This document shows positions 8,080 to 17,987 of a stretch of DNA of 64,000 nucleotides, one piece after another. The stretch spans positions 558,001-622,000 of the forward strand of contig JAHZIX010000045.1 in NCBI GenBank assembly GCA_022601195.1. Reading direction: 5' to 3'. The notes beneath the pieces are model-generated. The model was not told the DNA's origin and ran no database searches. It saw nothing but the letters and a program-made list of their open reading frames with translations. Each line of letters begins with the position of its first letter. Position 1 is the stretch's first letter. A program made the position numbers and the translations under genes. The stretch is from Deltaproteobacteria bacterium. Lineage in GTDB: Bacteria; Acidobacteriota; Thermoanaerobaculia; Multivoradales; JAHZIX01.

Positions 8080-8923
8080 TCTCCATCTGGCGGAGCCGCC
8101 AGCTAGCGAGCCACACGGTTGCCGCTATCACTACCAGCAAGCTCGGCACAGAGATAAAGGGTGAGGTCTTGGAAGCAAGAATCTCGAACGCGCCCACCGA
8201 GACGTGGTGGGGCAAAAGGGAGATCAGGTAGTGGATAATGCTGATCTTTTTGATCAGCGGGTGCAGGAACGGGTTGGCCAGCTCCAGGAGAAACAGCCCG
8301 ATTGCGGGCAGGACGGGGTTCTTGAAGAAGAGGCCCATCAACATGAACACGGCGCCATAGCCCAGGCAGCCCAGTACCGCGATGGCGGCATAAGTGAGAA
8401 GTCCCGAAACCAGGCTTCCTAGGGAGGCCGATCCAAAAGAGAGATGAACGACCAGGTAAGTCGCCGCGACGGAGGCAGCCATCACCAGGCTGGAGCTGAG
8501 GCTGCCGACGAGGTATTTGGCGGCAACGAAGATCTCTCGCCGCACCGGGCAGAGGAGGTAATAGTGCAAGCTCCGGTCGAGAATATCTCCGCGAAAGAGT
8601 TGTACGAAGGCGACCAGACAGCTCAGGAAGATGGCAATCTTCAAATAGTAGACTCGAAACACGAAAGCGAAGGCTGGATTGGGCTCGATTTTCAGGCGAT
8701 CTGCCTCCGACAGGGGAGCAACGGAGATGATCGCCATCCACACCACGGGCAAAACCGCTAAGAGAAGCAGGGGCAGCATGCGCCGGCTGAGGATGTTCTT
8801 GCGAAGCTCCAGGCGCACGACGCCAGCCAGCTGTCGGCGCCAGAGGCTCCAGTTCGCCCCGGAAGAGTTCTGAGGTTGGGGCGTTATGACCTCAGGGCTG
8901 GCGACATTCGAGGTGGAGTTCAC
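8060..8923 (-). CDS. ABC-2 type transporter permease
   Basis: 287 residues with about six hydrophobic segments, the first after residue 50, in the pattern of ABC-2 permeases (for example the LLLLAVLPVVWMAI stretch and ISVPSLLVVIAATVWLAS near the end). It pairs with the ATPase gene just upstream, overlapping by 4 bp. Last gene of the apparent sigma-FecR-ABC operon. The substrate cannot be told from sequence. Confidence 0.85.
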   Translation of the reverse strand: MNSTSNVASPEVITPQPQNSSGANWSLWRRQLAGVVRLELRKNILSRRMLPLLLLAVLPVVWMAIISVAPLSEADRLKIEPNPAFAFVFRVYYLKIAIFLSCLVAFVQLFRGDILDRSLHYYLLCPVRREIFVAAKYLVGSLSSSLVMAASVAATYLVVHLSFGSASLGSLVSGLLTYAAIAVLGCLGYGAVFMLMGLFFKNPVLPAIGLFLLELANPFLHPLIKKISIIHYLISLLPHHVSVGAFEILASKTSPFISVPSLLVVIAATVWLASWRLRQMEITYSDD

Positions 8924-9978
8924 GAAGACCTCCCTTCACCTTCGATGAGATATTCGTAGAGGGCATGGACATCGTCGTCAGCGGGCCGGACGGAGTCCAT
9001 CAGGAGCCCCTTGCTGACCACCAGGTCATTGAGGGCAAGAAAAAATCTCGCCGGTTCTCGGGTGCTGACCAGAACGCCCTGACGATCCTGATGGATCTGA
9101 GCGCCAGCGACGTACTCGAATCGAAAAATCTCAGCGGCCAGCTCGGCGGGGCGGTCGCAGCGGATGAGAACCTGCATGGGGTGCTCCTCCATTTCATCGC
9201 GAACTCCGTGAATCTCCCCTTCCGCCACCACGTAGCCACTGTTGAGGAGGACCACTCGGTCCGAGATCACATCGACTTCGTGGAGGATGTGACTCGAAAT
9301 AATCAGGAATTTCCCCTCTTCTCGGAACTCCTTGAACAACGAGATGATCTCTGCTCGGGCCATGGGGTCGAGACCATTTAGAGGTTCATCCAGAACCAGC
9401 ACGGTGGGCTGGTGGCTGATCGCCTGGGCCAACTTGATGCGCTGGCGCATTCCCTTGCTGTAGCCGGCGACCTTGCGCTGAGCCGCGTCCTCGAGGCTAA
9501 CTTTGCCGAGGGCATCCCAAGTCATCGTTTGGGCGGGGCCGTGGGCAAAACCGTGGATGCGGAGAAAGGAGTAAATGAACTCGTAACCGGTCAGACCCTT
9601 GGGAAAGGAGTCGAATTGGCTGCAATAGCCAATATGCCGAAACAGCTCCTGGGGTTGGTCGAGGGTCAGGCCCAGCACCTTCAACGTTCCGCGGGTGGGG
9701 CGAAGTAGACCGGTGAGGAGATTCATCAACGTACTCTTGCCGGAGCCGTTGGGGCCAACGAGGCCGGTGATTCCCGGCTCGATGCGGAGGTTGATGCGAT
9801 TGACCCCGAGAACCTCGCCATAGAAGCGGGATACATTCTCGAAGACGATGCCTTGACCTTCGTGGGCTTTCTGGAAGCTGGAACCTTCCCTTCGCGCCTT
9901 CTCCGATTCGAGGTCCGGGCTGACAGGCGAGCCGACGGTGGGTTCGAGAGCGCCGCTCTCTGAGGTTTCGAGGCTCAT
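8920..9978 (-). CDS. ABC transporter ATP-binding protein
   Basis: 352 residues. Walker A GPNGSGKST (75-83), ABC signature variant YSKGMRQR (173-180), Walker B TVLVLDEP with catalytic Glu198, and the switch His in ISSHIL. The 40-residue Ser/Glu-rich extension before the ATPase core is unusual. A domain of about 80 residues follows, as in ABC-2 exporters of the YhbX/NatA kind. It overlaps both neighbouring permease genes by 4 bp, so it forms a transporter with one or both. Confidence 0.93.
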   Translation of the reverse strand: MSLETSESGALEPTVGSPVSPDLESEKARREGSSFQKAHEGQGIVFENVSRFYGEVLGVNRINLRIEPGITGLVGPNGSGKSTLMNLLTGLLRPTRGTLKVLGLTLDQPQELFRHIGYCSQFDSFPKGLTGYEFIYSFLRIHGFAHGPAQTMTWDALGKVSLEDAAQRKVAGYSKGMRQRIKLAQAISHQPTVLVLDEPLNGLDPMARAEIISLFKEFREEGKFLIISSHILHEVDVISDRVVLLNSGYVVAEGEIHGVRDEMEEHPMQVLIRCDRPAELAAEIFRFEYVAGAQIHQDRQGVLVSTREPARFFLALNDLVVSKGLLMDSVRPADDDVHALYEYLIEGEGRSS

Positions 9979-10856
9979 TTGATCACCTCATAGGCGCGCA
10001 CCTTGCGGCCCAACTGAATGAGACAAACTCCACAGAGAGCCAACAGCGCCGCCACGCCGGCCCAGGCAGGGATGCTAGGTCCGAAGGATTCACGAAAGAG
10101 GGATTGCCAAACCGCTAGCATGCTCGAGATGGGGCTGAACACATCTGCCCAGGGGGTCGCCTGGCGAAAGCCTGGCAGGCCGTAGACCATTTTTGCCAGG
10201 GACCAGGAGAAGAAATAGAAGCCAAAGAGAGTGAGGCTGGCAATGGGCTTCCACCGAACGGTGGCGGAGACCGCCAAGCCGACCATGCTGAGCACGACGA
10301 TCCAAAGGCCGCTACCCACCAAGAGAGACCAACCTATCCAACCGTATTCGCCGATCCAGCCCGACACCTGAGAACCCTGAAAAAGAAACAGGAAACAGAG
10401 TGGGATCCAAGTGATCGCCGAGAGCAGAGCCAACAAGATGACGATCTTTCCAAGCACGTACTCGGTGCGGGAAAAGGGCCGACTCAGGTAAAGGGGAAGA
10501 GCGTTGTTGCGCAGGTCTGCTGCCATCAGGGCAGGCGCGGCAACAATGGTAAGAAGCATCGCCAAGATTCCCTGGATGCTCATGAGAGTAAAGAAAAACC
10601 CGCCCCCTAGGGTCAGCCGAAAATCTTCCCCGGTACGGAACAGTGCTCGGAAATACTCCAAGAAAGTCGAATTGTTGAGAAACCAAATGGCCACCGCGGC
10701 GCCTAGGGGAACGAGAAAGCAGAGCACGAAGAAAGCGAGAAAGAGCTTCGAGCGAAAGACCTCTTTGGTGGCGTATTTGGGAATCACCAAGAAACGAGAG
10801 CGTGGATCTGTCCTGGGGCCGGAGTAACGCCGGTAGGTGTGTTCATAGACGGCCAT
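9975..10856 (-). CDS. ABC-2 type transporter permease
   Basis: About 293 residues with six membrane segments spread over its length. The ATG at 10856 is chosen because AGGAG sits 6 nt before it; a longer frame reaches 10895 without a ribosome site. The start overlaps the end of the upstream ATPase gene by 14 bp, and the stop overlaps the next ATPase gene by 4 bp. It is one of two permeases in an operon with two ATPases, so the set could make two exporters or one mixed complex. Confidence 0.88.
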   Translation of the reverse strand: MAVYEHTYRRYSGPRTDPRSRFLVIPKYATKEVFRSKLFLAFFVLCFLVPLGAAVAIWFLNNSTFLEYFRALFRTGEDFRLTLGGGFFFTLMSIQGILAMLLTIVAAPALMAADLRNNALPLYLSRPFSRTEYVLGKIVILLALLSAITWIPLCFLFLFQGSQVSGWIGEYGWIGWSLLVGSGLWIVVLSMVGLAVSATVRWKPIASLTLFGFYFFSWSLAKMVYGLPGFRQATPWADVFSPISSMLAVWQSLFRESFGPSIPAWAGVAALLALCGVCLIQLGRKVRAYEVIK

Positions 10857-11820
10857 GGTCATCTCCTGTGCGAGGTGAAGGCTGTCGTGTCTCACCCACG
10901 TCCGCTCCGGGGTCCATCGCCTTGAGAAAAATATCTTCCAGCGAGTCCTGCTTGTAGGTCACCTGGCGTAATTGGATCCGTTGCTCTGACGCTATGCGGT
11001 AGAGGTCAGAAACCTCCATACCGTTTTGAAGCACCATTTTGAGACGTCGAGGGCTGTGTTGAGCGCACTCCACCCCAAGGGCGGAAACGGAGCTCATGAA
11101 CGGGGCAGCTTCACCGCGGATTTCCAGCTCGAGAAACTTCTTGTTGGCTCGCCGCTCCTGCTCGAGGTCGCAGTAGGCGGCGACTTGCCCATCGCGCAGA
11201 ATCAGTACCTCGTCGCAGCACTCCTCGACATCTCGCAGGAGGTGGGAGGAAAAGATCAGGTGAGTCTCCCCACCTTCCCGCAGATCCCGAATCAATTTGA
11301 GCATGCGGCGACGGGCGGGAGGGTCGAGGCCATTGGTGGGCTCATCGAGGAACAGCAGGCGCGGCCCGTGGACCAGGCCTTGAGCCAGCTTGGCCAGCTG
11401 TTTCATCCCCATGGAATAGCTCTCGACCTTGCGGTAGCGAGCCTCCCCGAGGCCGACGTAGAACATGGCTTCGTGAGATCTCTCCAGGGCCTCTCGACTC
11501 GGCAAGCCGCTGATCTCGGCCATCAGACGAACGAAGTGGACGCCGGTCATTCCGGCGATGAAAGCATCTCGTTCCGGCATATAGCCCAACAGCCCCCGAA
11601 CGACTCGGGCCTCGCTGCGAATGTCATGGCCGAATACGCGGGCGGTTCCACTCGAGGCAGGATGAAAGCCCAACAAGGTATGAAGCAGGGTTGTCTTTCC
11701 GGCTCCATTGGGACCCAACAAGCCGATGGCACGCCCCGTCAATTTGCCGTCCAAGGCCTTGAGAATGTCTCTACCGCCCAGGCGAACGCTCAGGGCATCC
11801 AACTCAATAACCGATTCCAT
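10843..11820 (-). CDS. ABC transporter ATP-binding protein
   Basis: 325 residues. Walker A GPNGAGKTT (36-44), signature variant YSMGMKQL (135-142), Walker B LLFLDEPTNG with Glu160, and switch His in FSSHLL. The C-terminal 90 residues are the regulatory tail usual for ABC-2 exporters. It lies 47 bp downstream of the FecR fusion gene on the same strand, which suggests that the sigma/anti-sigma pair and the transporters are one unit. Confidence 0.93.
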   Translation of the reverse strand: MESVIELDALSVRLGGRDILKALDGKLTGRAIGLLGPNGAGKTTLLHTLLGFHPASSGTARVFGHDIRSEARVVRGLLGYMPERDAFIAGMTGVHFVRLMAEISGLPSREALERSHEAMFYVGLGEARYRKVESYSMGMKQLAKLAQGLVHGPRLLFLDEPTNGLDPPARRRMLKLIRDLREGGETHLIFSSHLLRDVEECCDEVLILRDGQVAAYCDLEQERRANKKFLELEIRGEAAPFMSSVSALGVECAQHSPRRLKMVLQNGMEVSDLYRIASEQRIQLRQVTYKQDSLEDIFLKAMDPGADVGETRQPSPRTGDDHGRL

Positions 11821-11867
11821 GCTGCTCCTTACCGGTGGCGCCGCTTCCGAGTTTCAGTCCGGCCGCT

Positions 11868-14630
11868 TCAAGTGGACTTTTGGGCCCCGTGCTGTCCCGC
11901 CGCAAGCGATGGTGAAGAACTGGACGAGGAACCCGGTTCCGGGCTATCGAGCAGTGCATCTTCCATCCAATCTTCGAATCCCAGGGTAGCAGCCAATCCC
12001 AGCAGGCCGGATAGAAAGCTATCTTCACTGTTAGCGACGAAACTGATGCTGTCCCCGTCGCCATAGGCGCAAGCTAGGGAAGCCGGTGTTTGCTCGACCA
12101 ACTCCTGAACCTGACCCTTCTGATCGGCTGTGAGGCCAGGACCCCGCCGGTTCCAGATCTCTGTCAAGGGCCCCAGAACTGAGCCCAAGTTCTGGTAGCT
12201 AAGGCCAGAAAAGTGAGCGTGGCCATCCTGAGGAAGAAGGGCAGCGAACTTGGCCGAGCGAGTCAGGGTGGCCCCGGACTCTCGGATCTGAAGGGCCCGC
12301 TCCAACAAGGCCCGGCTTGGGCCTACCAGGATGTAGCCATCGGAGAAGGTGTAGTGCAGCTCTACTTCCGGCGTGTGGTTACGCAGGGCGTAGAACGTCT
12401 GCCCACCCGCCGTTTCGGGCTCCAGGCTGATTCCCAGCTCCGGGTCCGATCCCTCCATCTGAAGGTGCTGATTCGCCTGATCTACCAGCCATTGGAGGGA
12501 GTTCTGAAGCCGAGGTGCGTCATAGACCTCGAGGACGACCTTCCAAGATGGCGTGGGCAGCAACGGACCGTCGATGGCGATAGCGATCTCTCCTCCCAGG
12601 GGCGCAGCGAAATCCTCCACGACGCTCACGCCGTGCTGGCGTTCGAATTCCTCGAGGCTTTGGCGCAGCTGAGGCGCCGTAGTCTCGAAAATCTGGAATA
12701 GATCGTCCACCAGCAGCTCTGGCTCCTTGACCAAGGCTGCGAAGGCAAGGTTGGCGTCCCGAGAGATGTACTCGAGAGATGCCATGGGGGCCGGTTCCGC
12801 CAGCCAGGAGGCTAGGCCTCGCCGCGGGCCATCGAAACTGAGCTCAGCTCTCTGGTGAACGTTCGAAGCGGTTCCGGGCTTGCGCTCCAACACTAGGTAG
12901 CGCACATCCAGAATGCCAAGGCTTTCCAGAATCTCCGGCCGGTCACCTTCGTCAGAGGTGACGAGGCGAGACAGGTCGGCACCCACCAACCAATCGACGC
13001 CCTGGCTATAGGCCTCAGCCAAGCGGCCATGAAATGCCTCGGAGGTGAACGGCCCGGAGCCTCCAAGAGCCAGGCTGTGGGCGAGCTGCCGGAGAGGGGC
13101 GAGACTGGGCGAAATAGCCACCAGATCTTCGCGCACCCAGATCCAAAGGCGGTCCTGCTCAGGCTGCGGGGCGTTGAAGGGATCGTCGATGAACACTAGC
13201 CCCGGATCCCTCTCGTCTCTATCCGGCCAGGCAGCGATCTCTTGCTCCAGGTAGGTGCGTAGGCGGTTGCCGTCGAGGGCCTGAGCCAGGAGAAGAGGTT
13301 GGGGTTCTTCTCCATCCTGGGTCATGGCGAAGGAGAATGCGACCTCTTCGCCCAAGAACTCGCCCAGCTGGGAGACCTTTTCCATGGCGCTTTCGATTCC
13401 TCGGGAATTTTCCTCGGAGCTCGCCTGCTGTTCCCACCAGCTTCGCAGCACCGGGCTCGACTCGATACGGTCTTGAAGAATCTCGTAACCTCGACTCAAC
13501 TCGCCGCTCAAATTGGGCATGGCCGCGTAGAAAGTGGTGTCGGCGGGCATCAGGTTCAGGAGCTGGGAGGAAAACCGTAGATCTCGCTCCTCCAGGGCTT
13601 CATCGATCTCTTGGCGCAGGGCATTAAGCTCCCGGAGAAGAGCGAGATATTCGTCGATATTCCGGCTCCAGGCGATCTCTCGGGCGACCGGCACTGGGGC
13701 CAGACTGGCATGAGTTGCGACCTGCTGGCCCGGGGCCAAGACAGCCTCCTGGGCGCCGTAGTCGACCACCACGGACCCCTCCACAACCGAGACCCGCGAG
13801 CCCTTGGTGCCGTGGTTGACGGAGAAGATCGTTCCGGTCACCGAGACCTCGCAATCTTCGGTTTCGACGAACAACTTACCGTCCCGCTGCTTGGCAGCTT
13901 CCACGATGATGTTGCCGCGGCCCAGGGCGATGATGGTGCCCTTCCGCCGGCCATGGAGCTCCATCTCGGCTCGGGCGCTCATCTCGATTTCCGAACCGTC
14001 TTCGAGGCGAATGACGGCACCGGAATCCTTGGCACTGCGAATGGGCGTTCCATAGGGAATTTCCTGACCTACCGACAGGGGGAGGTAGCCGTCCCGAGTC
14101 AGTTGGTAGAGATTCCCTTCCAGTTTCTGGATGCTCGCCGTTTGACCCCAGGAAAGGGGGACTATGTTCAAGAGCGTCCAGGCGACAAGGCCGACTCCGA
14201 CCACCAAGGCAGCAGCTGCGGCCCAGCGAAGAACACCTCCCTGGCTCTGCTGGGACTCTTGAGGAGTGGGCTCTGAAATCTCCCCAGCGCGGGTCTTCAT
14301 GAGGGCTCGACGGCAGGGAATACACTCGCGAGTGTGATCTTCGAGGAGGAGAGCCCGGGAGGGATTCAGGTGGCCGGCCAGGTATTCTGGAATTTCTGCC
14401 TGATAGCCGTCGCAGCCATGAATCGGGCTGAGATCTGCCGACGGCACGGAATCGCCAGTGGCCGTATTGTCAGCGTTCTCCGCCGAGGCCTCCTGGTCTA
14501 GTTGATGGTTCAGGCGCTGGCGCACTCGCTCGGCGATGGCTTGCTCCTCGCTGGGCTCGAGAGCTTCGTTGCGGAGGCTCTCGATGGTTTCTGCGAGAAG
14601 GCCTTCCAAGGGTTCGTTGTGCTGTGTCAT
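11868..14630 (-). CDS. Zinc-finger anti-sigma/FecR protein fused to a large DUF3352-like domain
   Basis: 920 residues. An N-terminal anti-sigma zinc finger has His99, Cys103 and Cys106 (H-x3-C-x2-C). A membrane segment (136-156) follows, then a FecR domain (about 185-305: IRSAKDSGAVIRLEDGS, EVSVTGTIFSV, VSVVEGSVVV). The remaining 600 residues resemble DUF3352-type repeats of beta-strands and helices (FYAAMPNLSGEL, TFYALRNHTPEV). Anti-sigma and FecR modules are commonly combined, but the long external part is not usual. The gene overlaps the ECF sigma gene by 4 bp (ATGA), so this protein is its likely regulator. External signal and ligand are unknown. The DUF3352 match is from memory of the fold pattern and is less certain than the other domains. 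Confidence 0.82.
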   Translation of the reverse strand: MTQHNEPLEGLLAETIESLRNEALEPSEEQAIAERVRQRLNHQLDQEASAENADNTATGDSVPSADLSPIHGCDGYQAEIPEYLAGHLNPSRALLLEDHTRECIPCRRALMKTRAGEISEPTPQESQQSQGGVLRWAAAAALVVGVGLVAWTLLNIVPLSWGQTASIQKLEGNLYQLTRDGYLPLSVGQEIPYGTPIRSAKDSGAVIRLEDGSEIEMSARAEMELHGRRKGTIIALGRGNIIVEAAKQRDGKLFVETEDCEVSVTGTIFSVNHGTKGSRVSVVEGSVVVDYGAQEAVLAPGQQVATHASLAPVPVAREIAWSRNIDEYLALLRELNALRQEIDEALEERDLRFSSQLLNLMPADTTFYAAMPNLSGELSRGYEILQDRIESSPVLRSWWEQQASSEENSRGIESAMEKVSQLGEFLGEEVAFSFAMTQDGEEPQPLLLAQALDGNRLRTYLEQEIAAWPDRDERDPGLVFIDDPFNAPQPEQDRLWIWVREDLVAISPSLAPLRQLAHSLALGGSGPFTSEAFHGRLAEAYSQGVDWLVGADLSRLVTSDEGDRPEILESLGILDVRYLVLERKPGTASNVHQRAELSFDGPRRGLASWLAEPAPMASLEYISRDANLAFAALVKEPELLVDDLFQIFETTAPQLRQSLEEFERQHGVSVVEDFAAPLGGEIAIAIDGPLLPTPSWKVVLEVYDAPRLQNSLQWLVDQANQHLQMEGSDPELGISLEPETAGGQTFYALRNHTPEVELHYTFSDGYILVGPSRALLERALQIRESGATLTRSAKFAALLPQDGHAHFSGLSYQNLGSVLGPLTEIWNRRGPGLTADQKGQVQELVEQTPASLACAYGDGDSISFVANSEDSFLSGLLGLAATLGFEDWMEDALLDSPEPGSSSSSSPSLAAGQHGAQKST

Positions 14631-15184
14631 GACGGATCTCCTACGAACGAAGCTAGGGATTCCTGAAGCAGACCGCGGCTGCGATGAAGGTGGACACCAA
14701 TGGCGGTTTGAGTGGATCCCAATAACTGTGCAATTTCTTTGTTTCCGTAGCCTTCGAGGTAGCGCAAGGTGAAAATTTCCGCCGCCCGTGGGCTGAGCTC
14801 GGCAATCGCCTGCCGAAGGCGATCCTTGAGCTCCCGCCCGGCATGCTGTTGCTCTGGGCCTGGGCTAGGGTCTTCTCCATCCCAACCGTCGTCCAACAAG
14901 GGCACGGCTTTGGCTCGCTGCCTCGAACGCAGCAGATCCAAGCCCGCGTTGACGGCAGCTCGGTGAAGATAGGGGCCCAAGGCCTCGGGAGGACCGGGAG
15001 GTCTTTCGCGTCGAGCCAGTCGCAAGAAAACGGTTTGCAGCACGTCTTCCGCATCCGCCGCGTTGCCGGTCACCCGGTAGGCGGCTCGAACCACCCTTGT
15101 GTGGTGTTGCTGGAAAATCTCATCAAGAGCGCCCTGACTGGCAGGGCCCGAAGCTGAATCCGTGGGTCTCGTGGCGGCGTGCAA
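14627..15184 (-). CDS. ECF-type RNA polymerase sigma factor
   Basis: About 185 residues from a TTG at 15184, which has AAGGAG exactly 6 nt upstream. A longer frame starts with ATG at 15214 but places that ribosome site inside the gene. Region 2 is seen in AYRVTGNAADAEDVLQTVFLRL and region 4 in LSPRAAEIFTLRYLEG, NKEIAQLLG and IGVHLHRSRGLL. It is followed with ATGA overlap by its presumed anti-sigma factor. The target promoters are unknown but probably include its own. Confidence 0.92.
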   Translation of the reverse strand: MHAATRPTDSASGPASQGALDEIFQQHHTRVVRAAYRVTGNAADAEDVLQTVFLRLARRERPPGPPEALGPYLHRAAVNAGLDLLRSRQRAKAVPLLDDGWDGEDPSPGPEQQHAGRELKDRLRQAIAELSPRAAEIFTLRYLEGYGNKEIAQLLGSTQTAIGVHLHRSRGLLQESLASFVGDPS

Positions 15185-15413
15185 TGGACTCTCCTTCCTT
15201 ATGTCCTCATCCATACAACGCCCCCGTCGAGAATTTATTACTGAAAATGGCGCTATTGCCTTCGAGATCTAAAGTAGAACAACTTGCGCGTTATGATCGT
15301 AGTCCATCTAGGAAGCCGTTTGATCGACTTTCCGGCATGCCCTTTGGCAAGTCGTCGAGTACCCGTTTGGTACCCAGTGTAGCAAGCCTTGGAACGAAGA
15401 ATAGGAGGCGAAG

Positions 15414-16121
15414 ATGGCACCCAATCAGAAGAGTCGATCCGCGTGTTTATGGATCGGGATAGGTTGTGTCGTCGTCCTGGCCTTGGGGGCAGCGGTCGTT
15501 GGAGGGATCACTTTTTGGGGCTACAAGAAGGCCCAGGAGTTTAAGGATCCGGTAGCTCGGGGGCGCTCAGTCGGGGAGATTCTTGGTTCCACAGAGCTTC
15601 CGGAGGGCTATTTTCCCATCCTCGGCTTGAAAGTTCCCTGGGTCATGCATTTCGCCGTACTGACGACGGAAGAGCCTAGATTTGGCGACGAAGGTAACGC
15701 CGAAGCTTCAGTAGAGTCCGCCGAGGAGCGGGAGTTCATCTACGTCAAATTTCTTCGGCCCATGAAAGAAGCTCAAGAGCTCGAAGACTTCTTCGAGGGC
15801 CGTATCGACGATCCGTCGGTGCTCGATGATTCCAACATCCATGTGGATATCGATGAAGTGGTCCGCCGAGGTGCTCTCCAGTTGGCGGCCTTCGAAGCTC
15901 GATATGTGGTGACGCGAGCCAGAGTCGAAACCAACGAGACCGAGTCCGAGGGCCTGACCATCCTGGTGTCTTTTGACTGCACAGAAGATTCGCTGACTCG
16001 GGTGGGTATCTGGACCGGGCCGGAGCCGGTGGGCGGCGTCGAATCCGGAAACCTCGTCGGCACTCCAGGGGACGAAACAGAGATTCGTGCCTTTTTGGGG
16101 CACTTTTCCGTTTGTCATTGA
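15414..16121 (+). CDS. Membrane-anchored protein of unknown function
   Basis: 235 residues with ATG start and AGGAGG 5 nt upstream. A single hydrophobic anchor (12-35) after a basic N-terminus is followed by a soluble domain of about 190 residues rich in Glu and Asp. I do not recognise a family. It is divergent from the ECF sigma gene with a 199-229 bp gap and convergent with argS, so the sigma factor could control it, but no promoter motif was identified. Confidence 0.7.
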   Translation: MAPNQKSRSACLWIGIGCVVVLALGAAVVGGITFWGYKKAQEFKDPVARGRSVGEILGSTELPEGYFPILGLKVPWVMHFAVLTTEEPRFGDEGNAEASVESAEEREFIYVKFLRPMKEAQELEDFFEGRIDDPSVLDDSNIHVDIDEVVRRGALQLAAFEARYVVTRARVETNETESEGLTILVSFDCTEDSLTRVGIWTGPEPVGGVESGNLVGTPGDETEIRAFLGHFSVCH

Positions 16122-16147
16122 GCCGGCGTGAGCCTGGCTCGGGAGCC

Positions 16148-17929
16148 CTACATTCTCTGGGGGCAGGCGATGCCGAGGAGGCCGAGGCCCTGTTGAAGGA
16201 CCTGCGCTGTTCGGCGAGCCAGCTCGAGGCGGGTAGCCGCGAGGGAGGCCGGTTCGGTCTTGAGAATCGGCACTGCCTTGTAGAAGCTACTGAACTCGCG
16301 GGCTAGGGAAACCAAGTAGGTGGCGATGAGATGAGGATAGTAACTCCGCGCCGCGTTCCCTACCGTTTCCGGGAATCGGGCCAAAGCCTTGATCAGTGCC
16401 ATCTCCTGGGCCTCGGTCAATAGACTTGGGTCCACCGGAGCCACCAAAACGCTCTCTGAAGCCTTGCGCAGAATGGACTGAATGCGCACGTAGGCGTATT
16501 GCAGGTAGGGCGCTGAATCCCCCTGCATGTTGAGCATCTTTTCCCAGTCAAAGAGGACGTCCTTGGTGCGGGTTTGAGAGAGATCGGCGAATTTGACAGC
16601 GCCGATGCCGACGACTTCTGCGATCTGCCGCTTTTCTTGGTCGGACAAGTCTCGCTCCTCGAGGATGGCTTCGGAGCGGGAAACCGCTTCCTCGAGGACA
16701 TCTTCGAGAAAAATGACATTGCCTTTGCGAGTCGACATCTTGCCGGCGGGCAAGCGAATCAACCCAAAAGGAACGTGGACACACTTAGCTTTGGACCCCA
16801 ACAGCTCCGCGGCCTTGAACAGCTGGCGGAAGTAGAGCTTCTGTTCGCCGCCGACGACGTAGAGGATCTCTGCCGGCTTCCAGGTCTTTTCCCGATGGTC
16901 GATGGTGGCGAGGTCGCGGGTGGCATAGAGGGAGGTGCCATCGCTCTTTTGGATCAATAAGGGCGTTTCGATGCCGTGGTCATCGAGGTGAATCAGAGCG
17001 ACCTTCTCTTGGGCAACATCCTTCGAATCCTCGCCATCGCCCGCCTCGTCCTCCCCTTGGCCTTCTGTGGGCAGGGCCTCGATCTCTCCCCATTGGGCTA
17101 GTCCTTGGTCAAAGGCATTCTTGACCACCACATCGAGGTGGTCGTTGTAGAAGCTTTCTCCCAACACTTCGTCGAATTTCACTCCCAACCGAAGGTAGAT
17201 CCGCTGGAACTCCTCCCAACTGGCATCCCTGGCCCACTGCCAAAGCTCATTGGCTTCCGGGTCTCCTTCTTCCAGGCGTTTGAACCAACCGCGGGCGCTT
17301 TGTTCGAGAGCCGGATCCTTCTCCGCTTCCTGATGGAATCGCACATAGAGGGCGAGCATCTCGCGAATGGGATTCGCCTCCACTTGCTGGCGATCTCCCC
17401 AAACGTCGAAGGCATAGAGGAGCTTGCCGAATTGGGTTCCCCAGTCGCCAATGTGGTTGTCGCCAATCACTCGATAACCAACAAAGCTGAGGATCTTGTA
17501 GAGGGAATCACCGATGATCGTCGATCGTAGGTGGCCGACGGAAAAAGGCTTGGCGATGTTGGGAGAGGAAAAGTCGATGACAATATTGCGCCCGGCACCT
17601 ACCTGGGAGCCACCATACTCCTCACCGTTCTCGGCAAAGTCGGCAAAGACCCTCTCCGTGAAAGGGGACTCAGCGAGCTTGAAGTTAACGAACCCCCCGG
17701 TCACCGAGACGCTCTCGAAGAGAGTGCCCTCGAGCTCCAGGCCGGCGGCGATTTCGGCGGCATAGGCTGCTGGGTTCTTTCCCGACTCCTTGGCCATTCG
17801 GAATAGCGGTACGGCTAGGTCGGCATCCACCTTAGGCGGTGGGTTCTTCATCTCGAAGCTAGAGGAGCTGCACGCCTTTTCCAGCAGGCTCTGAATTTGG
17901 GATTGGGCGGTTTCTAGGGCGTAGGCCAT
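16148..17929 (-). CDS. argS: Arginyl-tRNA synthetase
   Basis: 593 residues, normal for the family. An N-terminal additional domain (about 1-110) precedes the class-I core with a HIGH-type motif in SVGHLRST (130-137) after NIAKPF. The second signature KMSTRKGN is present near residue 400, and the C-terminal anticodon-binding helical domain runs to the end. It charges tRNA-Arg in the cytoplasm. A rho-independent terminator separates it from the PQQ-propeller genes upstream, so it probably has its own promoter in the short interval before 17929. Confidence 0.97.
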   Translation of the reverse strand: MAYALETAQSQIQSLLEKACSSSSFEMKNPPPKVDADLAVPLFRMAKESGKNPAAYAAEIAAGLELEGTLFESVSVTGGFVNFKLAESPFTERVFADFAENGEEYGGSQVGAGRNIVIDFSSPNIAKPFSVGHLRSTIIGDSLYKILSFVGYRVIGDNHIGDWGTQFGKLLYAFDVWGDRQQVEANPIREMLALYVRFHQEAEKDPALEQSARGWFKRLEEGDPEANELWQWARDASWEEFQRIYLRLGVKFDEVLGESFYNDHLDVVVKNAFDQGLAQWGEIEALPTEGQGEDEAGDGEDSKDVAQEKVALIHLDDHGIETPLLIQKSDGTSLYATRDLATIDHREKTWKPAEILYVVGGEQKLYFRQLFKAAELLGSKAKCVHVPFGLIRLPAGKMSTRKGNVIFLEDVLEEAVSRSEAILEERDLSDQEKRQIAEVVGIGAVKFADLSQTRTKDVLFDWEKMLNMQGDSAPYLQYAYVRIQSILRKASESVLVAPVDPSLLTEAQEMALIKALARFPETVGNAARSYYPHLIATYLVSLAREFSSFYKAVPILKTEPASLAATRLELARRTAQVLQQGLGLLGIACPQRM

Positions 17930-17967
17930 GGGTTGTTCTCGCTCGCGGGATGGGCTCTGGGTGTTTC

Positions 17968-17987
17968 TAAAAAGGGGCGTTAGCCCC
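17968..17987 (-). terminator. Rho-independent terminator after the PQQ-propeller genes
   Basis: On the minus strand GGGGC and GCCCC pair around the loop TAAC and are followed by TTTTTA. It would end transcripts arriving from 18122-20885 before argS. Confidence 0.7.
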
